Source: Rubripirellula sp. (lineage in GTDB: Bacteria; Planctomycetota; Planctomycetia; Pirellulales; Pirellulaceae). Taken from it: a stretch of DNA of 34,863 nucleotides. Position 1 is the first letter of the stretch; each line of letters opens with the position of its first letter. This document shows positions 1-8,656 of the stretch, one piece after another. Under the pieces are notes generated by a model that saw nothing but the letters and a program-made list of their open reading frames with translations, did no database searches and had not been told where the DNA came from. The position numbers were made by a program, and so were the translations under genes. The DNA is taken from assembly GCA_029213145.1 (NCBI GenBank), contig JARGNK010000078.1:1-34863 (forward strand), written 5' to 3'.

Positions 1-108
1 GTCCGCCACCACCCGGTCGTCCAGCACCACCACCCGGTCGTCCAGCACCACCACCCGGTCGTCCAGCACCACCACCTGGTCGTCCGCCACCACCCGGTCG
101 TCCGCCCC
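1..108. repeat. 21-bp tandem repeat encoding Gly-rich heptapeptides
   Basis: The motif ACC(C/T)GGTCGTCC recurs at 11, 32, 53, 74 and 92, so the spacing is 21, 21, 21 and then 18 bp. All units stay in frame with the minus-strand HlyD-like gene, where each encodes AGRPGGG (the 18-bp form lacks the Ala). The array touches the window edge, so its full copy number is unknown. Confidence 0.9.
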
Positions 109-1627
109 CGTCCGCAGTTGGTTCACCGCCGCCTGCCGCGGTCGTGTCCTCTGACGCGACATCTCGCATGTCACTATTGTCTTGCCGCTCGATCTCCGGA
201 AGATCCATCAGCGATAAATGGTCGCGCAAATTAAGCACGACTACGCCATCCTCTTCGAGACCCTCATCAATGCTCGCCATGGTGTCGTTGGTAGCACCGA
301 TTTTAACCCTGGAGGTTGCGAATTCTGTTGGGCCATTTTTGGTCAGCACGTACATGTCGTCGCCATGCTCGTACAAGGCTTGGATAGGAACCTGCAATGC
401 GTCGTCTAGTTGTTCGACAAAGATTTGAACCTCTGCCGTCATTCCGGTCCGGATACTCTCCGGCGGATCAATGATCTCGACGATTGTTGCATACTCTTTG
501 ATGGAGGAACTAAAGAAGCTGCTCGGCTCCGCATAGCGATTCACTTTCTTAACTCGACCGGTTAACGTCAGCCCGGGGATTGCATCGACGGAGATGCGAG
601 CGGCCATGCCCTCGCGGACCAGCGTAATCCTGGACTCGTTAATTTTGCACTTGACCTGCATCGCGTTGGGGTCAGGTAGCTTGATGATTTCCTGACGTTC
701 TCGAACTTGCGAACCAGCTTCCACGACGAACTCTGCATTACCACCACGACTGCTGTAGCGATTCGCATGCACGACAACTCCGTCTGCTGGGGCGTACATG
801 ACACATTTGGAAACTTGCTCCTCAATCTCCGCTAGCTCGGTCTCTTCTTCGACCAGCTCTGCTCGAGCAGCAGAAAGGTTTGCATCGGCGGCCTCAATGT
901 CGCTATCAAACCCAACGAGCATTTTCTTCTTCGTCAAGGTTTCCAGCACTTCCAATTTTTGCGTCGCCGCATCGTATTTATTTTGATTGTTGGCGACCGA
1001 ATATTGATCCGCCTCGAGCTGCAGCGATTTCAGGAGACCTTTGGCGACCAATCGTTCGCTACTTTCGCTAACGAGTTGAGCCTTTCGCAGATCTTGCTGC
1101 GCGATCGCCTGTTCGCTCAGGAGCTGTTTGCGCTCAGTTTGGTAGACGCCATCCAGATATTCTTGTCGTGCGATTTTCGCTTGCTCGACGTTGGCTTCTG
1201 CTGTCGTCACAGCAGCCTCAGCCGAGATCACGCGGATCTTTTTCTCCTTCAACTGCAGCTCAAGCTCAGATGAGTCGATTTCGACTAACTTATCGCCTTC
1301 TTTGACTTTCGTTCCCTCATCAATCACCCACAGGATGGTCACGCCACCCATTCCCCGGGATTGCACCTGACAGGTGACATTGATGTTGCTGCTACTTTCG
1401 ATTTCGCCTTGTTCAAGCACGATGTGGTCGAATGCCCCTTTCATCGCTACGGCGGTTATCAGGTCACCATCGGCGATTCCAGTTTCTTGAAAAATAACCT
1501 TGTATCCGATGGCACCAAAAACGCCGACCAAAATCAAACAAACCAGCAAGGCGCCGACTAAACCGCCATGGCGATCAAAATTCGGGCGATGGGGACACTG
1601 AGTCCGAGAGAGCAACTCGTATTTCAT
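1..1627 (-). CDS. HlyD/RND-type periplasmic adaptor subunit, C-terminus cut by window edge
   Basis: I translated this by hand: an open frame runs from the ATG at 1627-1625 to the left edge, 542 complete codons without a stop. Residues about 20-45 form one membrane anchor near the N-terminus. A first barrel/lipoyl-like half follows, containing VTILWVIDEGTKVKEGDKL. Next is a long Glu/Gln/Ala-rich coiled-coil hairpin (about residues 115-280). The second half contains YAPADGVVVHANRY and the beta-barrel region with TGRVKKVNRY and RTGMTAEVQIF. This order is that of membrane-fusion adaptors that link an inner-membrane ABC or RND pump to the periplasm. The C-terminus is a Gly/Pro/Arg-rich tail of heptad repeats, which is unusual for the family. 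The pump partner would lie downstream, outside the window. No Shine-Dalgarno site precedes the ATG. The family assignment is firm; the substrate is unknown. Confidence 0.85.
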   Translation of the reverse strand, partial: MKYELLSRTQCPHRPNFDRHGGLVGALLVCLILVGVFGAIGYKVIFQETGIADGDLITAVAMKGAFDHIVLEQGEIESSSNINVTCQVQSRGMGGVTILWVIDEGTKVKEGDKLVEIDSSELELQLKEKKIRVISAEAAVTTAEANVEQAKIARQEYLDGVYQTERKQLLSEQAIAQQDLRKAQLVSESSERLVAKGLLKSLQLEADQYSVANNQNKYDAATQKLEVLETLTKKKMLVGFDSDIEAADANLSAARAELVEEETELAEIEEQVSKCVMYAPADGVVVHANRYSSRGGNAEFVVEAGSQVRERQEIIKLPDPNAMQVKCKINESRITLVREGMAARISVDAIPGLTLTGRVKKVNRYAEPSSFFSSSIKEYATIVEIIDPPESIRTGMTAEVQIFVEQLDDALQVPIQALYEHGDDMYVLTKNGPTEFATSRVKIGATNDTMASIDEGLEEDGVVVLNLRDHLSLMDLPEIERQDNSDMRDVASEDTTAAGGGEPTADGGGRPGGGGRPGGGAGRPGGGAGRPGGGAGRPGGGG

Positions 1628-1772
1628 TTTGAAATGGTGTGAAATGGAGGGCGGGCGGGTCCGTAAGGGTGGGCTATCTGAAAAACCCTCAAACGGTTCG
1701 GGAGTTCCGGAATCTTTTGAGACTCCGAATCGCAGAATCAGGGTGGGTAATGGGGATTCTGTATCAATTCCG

Positions 1773-3215
1773 TCAATGCATTCTAATCGGCGTGTCAAAA
1801 TATCGATCGGTCTCGACTCGTATTTTTGGGGAGATCTTGTTCGAAAGCTCTCCCGAATTCATCGCGAACCGGGGGTTAATCTCGACCTGAACCCCCGAGC
1901 CTACCACGCCGCCAGAGGATTCGATCCAGGCCTGATGAAGCTCGGAAATTGCCCGTCTCGCAAGGCTGGGGGTGTCGGTCGCGGCACCGTCGGCGTTTTT
2001 CACCGGCGCAAATCCTTGACACGGGAGAACTTCGACCACGAAAGCATTCTTAGCTTGAGGCAAGAGATCGAAGATGAATCGCTCGAATTTCGTCGCGTTT
2101 GGTTGTGCTGGATTGTCCAGGCGGCCCGATGGAGCCAAATACGGGACTTTTTTTAACGCCCGATGAAAGGGCAAAGCGTCAGACGAATCGCTGACACGCT
2201 GCAGGAAATCGACATCGATGATATGAACCGCGATATTTCCCGCCCAAAGACGTAATTGACCCTCCTCGTCGGTCGCTTCGGCAGCCGATTCGGGCAGATC
2301 GCTGTATTCGATGATGTGAACTTTCCCATCGATACTAACCACATTGCCGACCCGTTCGGTGGCGTATCGCTTTCGGATGACCTGGGTGGTCATCTCGCTT
2401 TCGGCCATTAAGTGATGTCCCAGTAGGGTCGGATCACACAGATGGGCGAGTGGATTATCGACCTGGATATAGGCCAGTTGGCGAACGCCACGTTCTCTGG
2501 CTTCCTGCAAACAGCCGCTTCGTTGCAATGCGGCGACGGTGCCACCGTGTCCATCAGGGCTGAGAGCTAACGAGTCTTTTTCTGCCAGCAACAGCTTGCC
2601 GGATTCTGCATCGACAGCCGGCATCGTTCCTTGTTTGAAAATGACAACATCGTTCGGTGACAAGCCAAGATAATTGTGTTCCTGAAAGTAAGCACGTGTT
2701 TCGTCATCAGTTGCTTCACTCGTCATCACGAAGAGGGGGATTTTCACTGAATAAGCTTGTTGAATCGCTATCAGCCGGTCGGCAAAAAATTGGAACAGCG
2801 TTCGGTTCGAAACCGGGCCAATCGGAAACATCCCCTTGGGTTGTGGAAAGCCCAGACGCGTTCCTTGGCCGCCGGCCACAATGACAGCTCCCACCTGACC
2901 ATCGCGAATGGCCTGTTCACCTCGCAGTCGAGCCTCAGTCGTGGTCCAATTCGCACCGCTTCCTTCGGCGTCGACTGACGGAGGTGGATCCGCCACTTGG
3001 GCCATTGCAGCAAAATCTTGCTTGGCGTCTTGCCCAGCAATCAATGCGTCCAACTGAACGAGATCAAGTTCATCGATCTGGGTCGCTAGTTGTTTTCGTT
3101 GTGACTCAGAAATCTCATCCCAAAACTGAAGAACATGTTCTTGTTGGTGAGCCTTCAGCCGGTTCTGGAGTTCATCAAACTTCCCCGTTTGCTCCGGAAC
3201 TGTTTGGTCTGGCAT
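1773..3215 (-). CDS. UDPGP-family nucleotidyltransferase (UAP1-like UDP-sugar pyrophosphorylase)
   Basis: This 480-aa protein carries the UDPGP nucleotidyltransferase signature AGGQGTRLGFPQPKGMFP at residues 114-131. That includes the glycine-rich UTP loop and the lysine that binds phosphate. Further family blocks are the DGHGG motif and a VDNPLAHLCDP stretch in mid-protein. The family makes UDP-GlcNAc or UDP-Glc from UTP and the sugar-1-phosphate in the cytoplasm, feeding cell-wall and surface polysaccharide synthesis. Length and motif layout resemble the eukaryotic-type UAP1/AGX group more than bacterial GlmU or GalU. The choice between GlcNAc-1-P and Glc-1-P cannot be made from sequence alone. 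The start is supported by a strong GAGGAG site 6 nt upstream. The lipoate ligase-like gene ends 74 nt upstream on the same strand, so the two may be cotranscribed. Confidence 0.85.
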   Translation of the reverse strand: MPDQTVPEQTGKFDELQNRLKAHQQEHVLQFWDEISESQRKQLATQIDELDLVQLDALIAGQDAKQDFAAMAQVADPPPSVDAEGSGANWTTTEARLRGEQAIRDGQVGAVIVAGGQGTRLGFPQPKGMFPIGPVSNRTLFQFFADRLIAIQQAYSVKIPLFVMTSEATDDETRAYFQEHNYLGLSPNDVVIFKQGTMPAVDAESGKLLLAEKDSLALSPDGHGGTVAALQRSGCLQEARERGVRQLAYIQVDNPLAHLCDPTLLGHHLMAESEMTTQVIRKRYATERVGNVVSIDGKVHIIEYSDLPESAAEATDEEGQLRLWAGNIAVHIIDVDFLQRVSDSSDALPFHRALKKVPYLAPSGRLDNPAQPNATKFERFIFDLLPQAKNAFVVEVLPCQGFAPVKNADGAATDTPSLARRAISELHQAWIESSGGVVGSGVQVEINPRFAMNSGELSNKISPKIRVETDRYFDTPIRMH

Positions 3216-3221
3216 GTTTCA

Positions 3222-3227
3222 CTCCTC
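3222..3227 (-). promoter_or_regulatory. Shine-Dalgarno site of the UAP1-like gene
   Basis: On the minus strand GAGGAG lies 6 nt before the ATG at 3215. It is one of the few textbook ribosome-binding sites in this window and fixes the start of the 480-aa product. Confidence 0.6.
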
Positions 3228-3289
3228 GTTCGAAAACGATCGTTGCATTGGAAGGCGAGCTTGTTCTTCGCCGATCATGGGTTGTTTGG

Positions 3290-4009
3290 TTAATGTCGAA
3301 AATGCCATTTGGGGTCATCGTATCTTTGCTGTCGAAGCAAGCCGATTCGTGGCTTTAAGCATTCGCAGTCGGCGGTACCCGTCACTCGAAATTCTGTTTT
3401 TACATCTTCGCTGAACTGGATCGCATCAATCGGTAGGTTGGTGACGAAATCGCGATGGTTCCGGCCCGCACGGTAGTCGGGTTGGCGAGGTGCGAACTGC
3501 AGAGCACAAGCCATCGTGTCCAGATCCATTCCGTGCAGGATGGTACCGTGGTAAAGCAAGTGATTTCTCGAAATCTTCAGGCTGTTCCCGGAGCATTTTC
3601 GGTTCTTCCAGGTCAGATCGCAGATTCCCTTCCATTCTGTTTCGATGACTTGAGATTGCAACGCCGCCAAGATCCGACTCATGACAAATTTGTGTGCGAT
3701 GTCGATCTTTCTCAATGAGTCATCGCCGTCGAGAGAAAGAACGACGCTATACATCAGGCACCCCGGTCCACCCACCACCGTGGCACCGCCACTACATCTT
3801 CGCAGCACGGGGATCGCATGCGTTTTGCAGAACGGAAGATTAATTTCGTCGGCAATCCGGGTGGATCGACCGGCAACGACCGCAGGAGCCGAAAACTCCC
3901 AGAACCGAATGCATTCTCCAATCTCGCCGTCGTCGGCCGCCAACAACAACGCTTCATCCAATGCTAAATGGTCTGCGGGATCGCTAAAGTTGTCGGTGAT
4001 TTGTTGCAT
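3290..4009 (-). CDS. Lipoate-protein ligase / lipoyl transferase family protein (LplA-like)
   Basis: From the ATG at 4009 the product is 239 aa. An upstream ATG at 4093 would add 28 residues that look unlike the family, so I prefer the shorter form starting MQQITDNFSD. The BPL/LPL catalytic fold is recognisable from RFWEFSAPAVVAGRST (residues 35-50), the lipoyl-AMP loop VLRRCSGGATVVGGPG (68-83), the block CSGNSLKISR (139-148) whose Lys145 matches the catalytic lysine, HGTIL (154-158) and RNHRDFVTNL (183-192). Members attach lipoate or octanoate to lipoyl-domain proteins. At 239 aa the protein lacks the separate C-terminal domain of E. coli LplA, so it could be a catalytic-domain-only ligase or a LipM-type octanoyltransferase. 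A possible substrate, a GcvH-like protein, is encoded about 13 kb away. No clear Shine-Dalgarno site is visible. Confidence 0.8.
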   Translation of the reverse strand: MQQITDNFSDPADHLALDEALLLAADDGEIGECIRFWEFSAPAVVAGRSTRIADEINLPFCKTHAIPVLRRCSGGATVVGGPGCLMYSVVLSLDGDDSLRKIDIAHKFVMSRILAALQSQVIETEWKGICDLTWKNRKCSGNSLKISRNHLLYHGTILHGMDLDTMACALQFAPRQPDYRAGRNHRDFVTNLPIDAIQFSEDVKTEFRVTGTADCECLKPRIGLLRQQRYDDPKWHFRH

Positions 4010-4167
4010 CGAGTGGTAAGTCGGCAAACAGAAGTAGGAGCAAATGTCGAATGAATGATGTGAGTGGAAAGTTATTGCTCGTGATCCCAACACATCGAAG
4101 GCTTGCGCTTAACAGTCATGGAATGCGCTTTTCCGAAGCTGTTTGTTGCAATTGCCGATGTTTAACC

Positions 4168-7100
4168 TCAATCGGCTCGTAGCGATTCCAGCAACGGCAT
4201 GCGGGTGACACGACGAACAGCGATCAGCCCTGCCAGCATGCCGAACAAAATGATTCCCGCGACAATGAACAACGGTTCGATGATTGGAGGTGCCAGTCCA
4301 CCGATGATCGCGTGTGGCAACACTGCCAGGATCGCACAGGCGATACCGCAGCCAATCCCCGTCAACAGTAGGGACGCGTTTTCAGCGAGTACCACCGTAG
4401 CCAATCGTTTGCGAGTAAAGCCGATAGCTTGCATCACAGCCAATTCTTGCCGTCGTTCCAGGACACCACGTAGTTGTGCGACTGCTAAGCCAATCGTTCC
4501 TAGCAACAGCCCGAGAGCACCAAGGCTTTGAAAAGTTCGCAAGTAAGTGTTCTGCACTGCAAGCATGCTGGAGAGGACAGCGTTGGCATTCGAGAGGTCC
4601 ATGCCCGCGTCGCCCAGGCGGTTTTCCAAAATCGTGGCAACCGTCTCTGACCGATCAGCTTCGCACGCGATCAAGAAAAATTGGTAACCACTAATGTTTT
4701 CGAATAACTGTTCGAAATTGTGGTTTCCGATTAGCAGTTTTCCCTGCAGCAGCGAATTCGACAACAAGCCAACGACTTGAAAGGTAATGGGTTTGCCTTC
4801 CTCATATTCGAACGTCTGTTTTTCGCCAATTCCGCCGGTCATCTGCAGGCTCCACATGGCGGTGTTCTGATCGATCACGACGGGGATTGGGTCTTCTTCT
4901 GTGCCGCTGGCATGCTGATTTAACGCGTCCCAAGGTGAGATCGCATCGGAGGTTTCGGTGGTTGCAGCCCAGTCAAAGCCAGCTAACCCATTTGGCGTGG
5001 CAAATGTTTGACCGAACAATTCTGGGACACCTAGGACGGTTGGCCGGGTCGCCCGGTACAAATTGTTGCAACTCGCGTCTTGGCCCGCTTTGACACGGAA
5101 GGAAGCGATACGAGTTTGATCAAGTTGTTGAGCGTCAGGTCCAAACAGATCCGATTGAACGTCTGGTTGGCTCAGGTCACGATAAATCGGTTGAGCCGAT
5201 TGACCAACAAGATCGAATCCGCCGGTTCCGCTTTCCGTCGGTTCCAGACGAAACGCCGTGATCGCGATGATCAAAAAAGCTGCGGTTGCCATCAACCCGA
5301 TTGTCAGGGTGCTCCGTAATGGATGTCTAGAAGCATTGCGGGCCGCCAAGATGCCAATCGAATAGCCGCTTCCTTGCTGATTTTTGGCGATCCGTCGCGG
5401 TTGTCGCAAACGAATGAAGATCATGATCAACGCAGCACTCAACAACATCATCCCGCTGCCAACAAACGCTCCCGCTGCCGCCTGTCCGCCCGTCGCTGCA
5501 CCGAGAGCAGCTAATCCAATGGCAGCGATCCCTAGCAGTGCAGCCACCCACTTCAGACGCGTCTTTGGTTTCTGTCCCGGAATGCCAGTGTCAAGATCGC
5601 GTCGGGAGAGCAGTGTTTGTGCGTTTTCTCGCGTTAACCAGCGAGTTGTGATCATCAGTGTGAGGGCGGCGACGAACCAACCGGAAACGGCGCCGATGAT
5701 CAAACTTTGTGTCTGCCAGTGAAACGTTAGAAACGGAACAGTCACGGCGCCAACCCACCAAGATCGCAAGGCCCACAAAACGATTTTGGCGTAAAGCCAG
5801 CCACCGCCCAAGCCAATCAACGCGCCAACTGTCGCGATCGCCAATCCTTCTCGTAGCGCTAGGGAAGCAACCCTTCGCGGCGGCCATCCGACGGCCAGCA
5901 AGGTTCCGTATTGCTGCATGCGTTCTGTCAGCCCAAGACGGAACAACATAGCGATGAGAATCACAGCAGCGAGGATCACGAAAAAACTAAGCGCCAGGAA
6001 TAATCCATCAAAAGGTGTGGTTCCCTTCGATGCAGATAGTTGCTGCTGTTTCAGAGGCCGAATCACCCATCCCAGTTCTGCCAGGTCATCAGCTAACAGA
6101 TCCCGCAGTACCGATTTTAGTTCCTTTTCATCCGCAGCGATGCGGGACGATAGGCGGACACCCGTCGTTTTGCCAAATCGACTTCCGAACAATTCTTGGC
6201 CGTCTTCCAATGGTAGGAACGCCTTCGGGGTGAGGCGATATTCGTTCCAGTATTCGTCATCTTCTTTGCTGATTTCACGATCAAGCTTGAAGGGTAAGTC
6301 CCAATCGCTGATTGAGTCTTGATCGGTAACTCCAGGCACGGTGGGGGTAAGATCTGGATCGTTGTAAATCGTTGGGGGAGAATCAAAAGTGGCTTCACGC
6401 CGCCGCCGATAGGGGGTCGCTGGCTTGGTGATAGGCACGATACTTGTCACGATTACGTCAACATACCGTTCGATCTCTTTTCCGTTTTCGACTTCTGGTT
6501 CGTAGTAGGCGACACGTAGTGGCGTTCCGACTTTTGCTCCCAAGCGTTCGGCTGCCCAACTGTTCAGCACGAACGGGATCTTCGGGTTCTCTTCGTCACT
6601 GATTGGTTGGCGAAAACCAAGTGGTAAGTACTCGCTCGAATCGATCGCGGTGATGGTGCTGTAGGGAATAGTGGCGACAACATTACCCGCTTCATCTAGC
6701 TTCTCAATCGCGTTGGCAAGATAGGTGCTGGTCACGGAAACTTCGGAGCCGGGGAAGGCATCGACGATTTTTTGGGCCACCAACTCTGGTACCAAAAGTC
6801 GATCACTCGTCACCCAGAAGTAGTCGTAGATCGTCTCTTTCGTTCCATCCTCGCGTGTGTACTCTCGACGGATTTGATCAACGTTCAACCCAAGGTCATC
6901 GAGATCAACGCGAAGATCGTCTTGGGATATCGTTTGTGCCACCAGAAGGGTGTTTGCCTGATTGTCCCGATCAAGCACTTCACCAATTAGCTTTCGATCT
7001 AAGTAAACGTTTTTGGGAGCTGCTTGGTTCGCAGCTAACGAGAACCGGCCAAGGCCTCGATCGGGAACAATGTCAACGACTTTCATCCGAGGTAAACCTT

Positions 7101-7644
7101 CGGTTTGAATATCGCGTCGACCGAGAGGGCTGTCTGCGGGAACCGCTTGTTCGACAGGAAGACGAACGGTCACTAAATCACCGACTTCCACCCCCAGTTC
7201 TTTGGCCGCGGAAGAATTCAAGACAACTTCATCACCGCTTGGGAACTTTTCTGGGCGAATGCCACTCACATCGAGATCCCAGAAGTTGGCATCGCTTCCA
7301 ACCACCTGCACCGAACCTGCTCGTCGAATGGTTCCGTCGTCGCGGCGAGTCTCCACGACAGCACTGTCAAAGAGGATCAACGCGACCGGGGCGATTGCAT
7401 CAGACGTAATGTTTTCAGCCGAGAAAAATCCACCCGGAAAAATCACGGCTTCTGTGTTTCCGAGTCGTTCAATGGTCAGCTGGCGCAGGCTGCCGCGCAT
7501 CGAATCACCAACCAGAAGTGCCCCAACGATCACGGCCGTTGCGACCGCGACCCCGAAAGCCACCGACAACGAAACACGCCACCAATACCGGAGAGTGGAG
7601 GCGACCATGCGGGAGAGACTGAGCGAAAGATTGGATTGGGCCAT
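4168..7644 (-). CDS. Large ABC transporter permease with two FtsX/MacB-type domains
   Basis: The 1158-aa protein begins with a cytoplasmic stretch and one membrane helix (about residues 22-45, VAFGVAVATAVIVGALLVGD). A very large extracytoplasmic region follows, to about residue 540. Next come three helices of a first FtsX domain (about 545-670, with the coupling segment RMQQYGTLLAVGWPPRRVAS), two helices (about 695-745) and a further helix after HPLRSTLTIGLMATAAF. A second extracytoplasmic domain follows, and then a C-terminal FtsX domain from about 1030 with RRQELAVMQAIGFTRKRLA. Both 'QxG/A-x-G-x-xxxR' coupling segments are intact. Such permeases need a separate ATPase and typically act on lipoproteins, lipids or envelope signals rather than forming small-molecule channels. 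No ATPase gene lies next to it. The ATG at 7644 is chosen; an in-frame ATG at residue 13 is also possible. Confidence 0.85.
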   Translation of the reverse strand: MAQSNLSLSLSRMVASTLRYWWRVSLSVAFGVAVATAVIVGALLVGDSMRGSLRQLTIERLGNTEAVIFPGGFFSAENITSDAIAPVALILFDSAVVETRRDDGTIRRAGSVQVVGSDANFWDLDVSGIRPEKFPSGDEVVLNSSAAKELGVEVGDLVTVRLPVEQAVPADSPLGRRDIQTEGLPRMKVVDIVPDRGLGRFSLAANQAAPKNVYLDRKLIGEVLDRDNQANTLLVAQTISQDDLRVDLDDLGLNVDQIRREYTREDGTKETIYDYFWVTSDRLLVPELVAQKIVDAFPGSEVSVTSTYLANAIEKLDEAGNVVATIPYSTITAIDSSEYLPLGFRQPISDEENPKIPFVLNSWAAERLGAKVGTPLRVAYYEPEVENGKEIERYVDVIVTSIVPITKPATPYRRRREATFDSPPTIYNDPDLTPTVPGVTDQDSISDWDLPFKLDREISKEDDEYWNEYRLTPKAFLPLEDGQELFGSRFGKTTGVRLSSRIAADEKELKSVLRDLLADDLAELGWVIRPLKQQQLSASKGTTPFDGLFLALSFFVILAAVILIAMLFRLGLTERMQQYGTLLAVGWPPRRVASLALREGLAIATVGALIGLGGGWLYAKIVLWALRSWWVGAVTVPFLTFHWQTQSLIIGAVSGWFVAALTLMITTRWLTRENAQTLLSRRDLDTGIPGQKPKTRLKWVAALLGIAAIGLAALGAATGGQAAAGAFVGSGMMLLSAALIMIFIRLRQPRRIAKNQQGSGYSIGILAARNASRHPLRSTLTIGLMATAAFLIIAITAFRLEPTESGTGGFDLVGQSAQPIYRDLSQPDVQSDLFGPDAQQLDQTRIASFRVKAGQDASCNNLYRATRPTVLGVPELFGQTFATPNGLAGFDWAATTETSDAISPWDALNQHASGTEEDPIPVVIDQNTAMWSLQMTGGIGEKQTFEYEEGKPITFQVVGLLSNSLLQGKLLIGNHNFEQLFENISGYQFFLIACEADRSETVATILENRLGDAGMDLSNANAVLSSMLAVQNTYLRTFQSLGALGLLLGTIGLAVAQLRGVLERRQELAVMQAIGFTRKRLATVVLAENASLLLTGIGCGIACAILAVLPHAIIGGLAPPIIEPLFIVAGIILFGMLAGLIAVRRVTRMPLLESLRAD

Positions 7645-7923
7645 CGGAACCGCAATAATTGAAAAAAGTCAGTTTAGTGGAATCAGCGCGAAATCGTTGT
7701 GCATGCTAACCCGAGCCGTGTTGCAAAGGTTAGCGATTGAGGAGCCTCGGTGATGCTCCAGCTTGGTCACTCGACTGAACTCGATACGATAGTAAAAGTA
7801 GGCCAAGGTAAAAGGCGACAATTGGGCGATTCCCACTCAGAGGCTGCCGGGATACGGATCGTTGCCATTCTCTTTTTGTTCTCGTAGGGGAGGGCGGTTC
7901 GCTCTCAATCCAGGCTGAATTAT

Positions 7924-8244
7924 ATGAATGATCCCATCGCTATCGTGCTGACCACCGTTGAATCGATTGATGACGCCAATCGACTTGCTGCGGATTTGTT
8001 GGACCAACGATTGGCTGCGTGTATCCAAATCGATGGCCCGATTGTCAGCCATTATCGATGGGAAGGAAAGCTCCAGCGAGCAAATGAGTTTCGTTTGATG
8101 ATCAAAGTAGCAGCATCGGAATGGCCGAAACTCAGCAAAGCACTCTCCGATCAACATCCCTACGACGAACCTGGAATCCTGTTGTTGCCGGTCGAATCAG
8201 CCAGCCAGAGTTACCAGGCCTGGGTACTCGGGCAAACGAAGTGA
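7924..8244 (+). CDS. cutA: CutA family divalent-cation tolerance protein
   Basis: The 106-aa product has the usual length of CutA. It shows the family's main blocks: IVLTTVESIDDANRLA at the N-terminus, RLAACIQIDGPIVSHYRW, then EFRLMIKV and the C-terminal HPYDEPGILLLPV (HPYxxPxI consensus). CutA forms a stable trimer with a ferredoxin-like fold in the cytoplasm. It has been linked to copper and divalent-metal tolerance, though its molecular role is unresolved. The gene stands alone on plus: divergent from the FtsX permease (279 bp apart) and convergent with dgkA (20 bp between stops). It starts at an ATG with no strong Shine-Dalgarno site. Confidence 0.93.
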   Translation: MNDPIAIVLTTVESIDDANRLAADLLDQRLAACIQIDGPIVSHYRWEGKLQRANEFRLMIKVAASEWPKLSKALSDQHPYDEPGILLLPVESASQSYQAWVLGQTK

Positions 8245-8264
8245 CTTGAGCAACATGCAGTGAA

Positions 8265-8654
8265 CTAGAGATGCGGTGAAATGACCTCCCAGAGTGGCAT
8301 TGCCAAGGTGATTAAACCAGCTAAGGCAGCTCCAACGGCGGCGACGAGAACGGCACCCGAAGCGACATCAAGGACACGCCCGATCCGAACGTCATGCTGG
8401 GGGTGGAGCACCGCTACCAGTTCTTCAATCGCAGTGTTCAGCAGTTCGGCCGAGATCACCAGAGTGATGCAAAATGTGACTGCTACCCAACGCCAGCTTT
8501 CCAGCTGTAACCAGAGTCCCATCAAAACGGCGACGGTCGCCATGGGTAGGTGAACCAGGAAACTGTTCTGGTGTTTGAACGCATGAAGGATACCAGCCAT
8601 CGCAACCGCGAATTTTTGCACGACCGGAGCGGCAGAATTCCTCGCATCACTCAC
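8265..8654 (-). CDS. dgkA: Diacylglycerol kinase family membrane protein (DgkA/undecaprenol kinase-like)
   Basis: The 129-aa protein has three hydrophobic helices and the family signature SAELLNTAIEELV (residues 68-80). This contains the active-site residues equivalent to E. coli Glu69, Asn72 and Glu76. The next block, RIGRVLDVASGAVLVAA, aligns with the usual xxAKDxAAGAVL, but Leu95 replaces the nearly invariant lysine while Asp96 is kept. The family phosphorylates diacylglycerol (Gram-negatives) or undecaprenol (Gram-positives) in the inner membrane; which applies here is unclear. It starts with GTG at 8654, only 2 nt after the stop of the LptD-like gene, so translation is probably coupled to it. 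Confidence 0.88.
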   Translation of the reverse strand: MSDARNSAAPVVQKFAVAMAGILHAFKHQNSFLVHLPMATVAVLMGLWLQLESWRWVAVTFCITLVISAELLNTAIEELVAVLHPQHDVRIGRVLDVASGAVLVAAVGAALAGLITLAMPLWEVISPHL

Positions 8655-8656
8655 TT

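Noticed and set aside
1..110. Possible CRISPR or satellite array
   Set aside because: Units are contiguous with no unique spacers and keep a coding frame, so this is a protein-coding tandem repeat.
1629..2156. 175-aa plus-strand open frame
   Set aside because: It lies almost wholly opposite the C-terminal part of the UAP1-like gene, has no recognisable motif and starts in the gap beside the adaptor gene.
6855..7753. Overlapping plus-strand frames of 183-184 aa
   Set aside because: They are antisense to the FtsX permease N-terminal region, Arg/Pro/Ser-rich and without family motifs, as expected of shadow frames.
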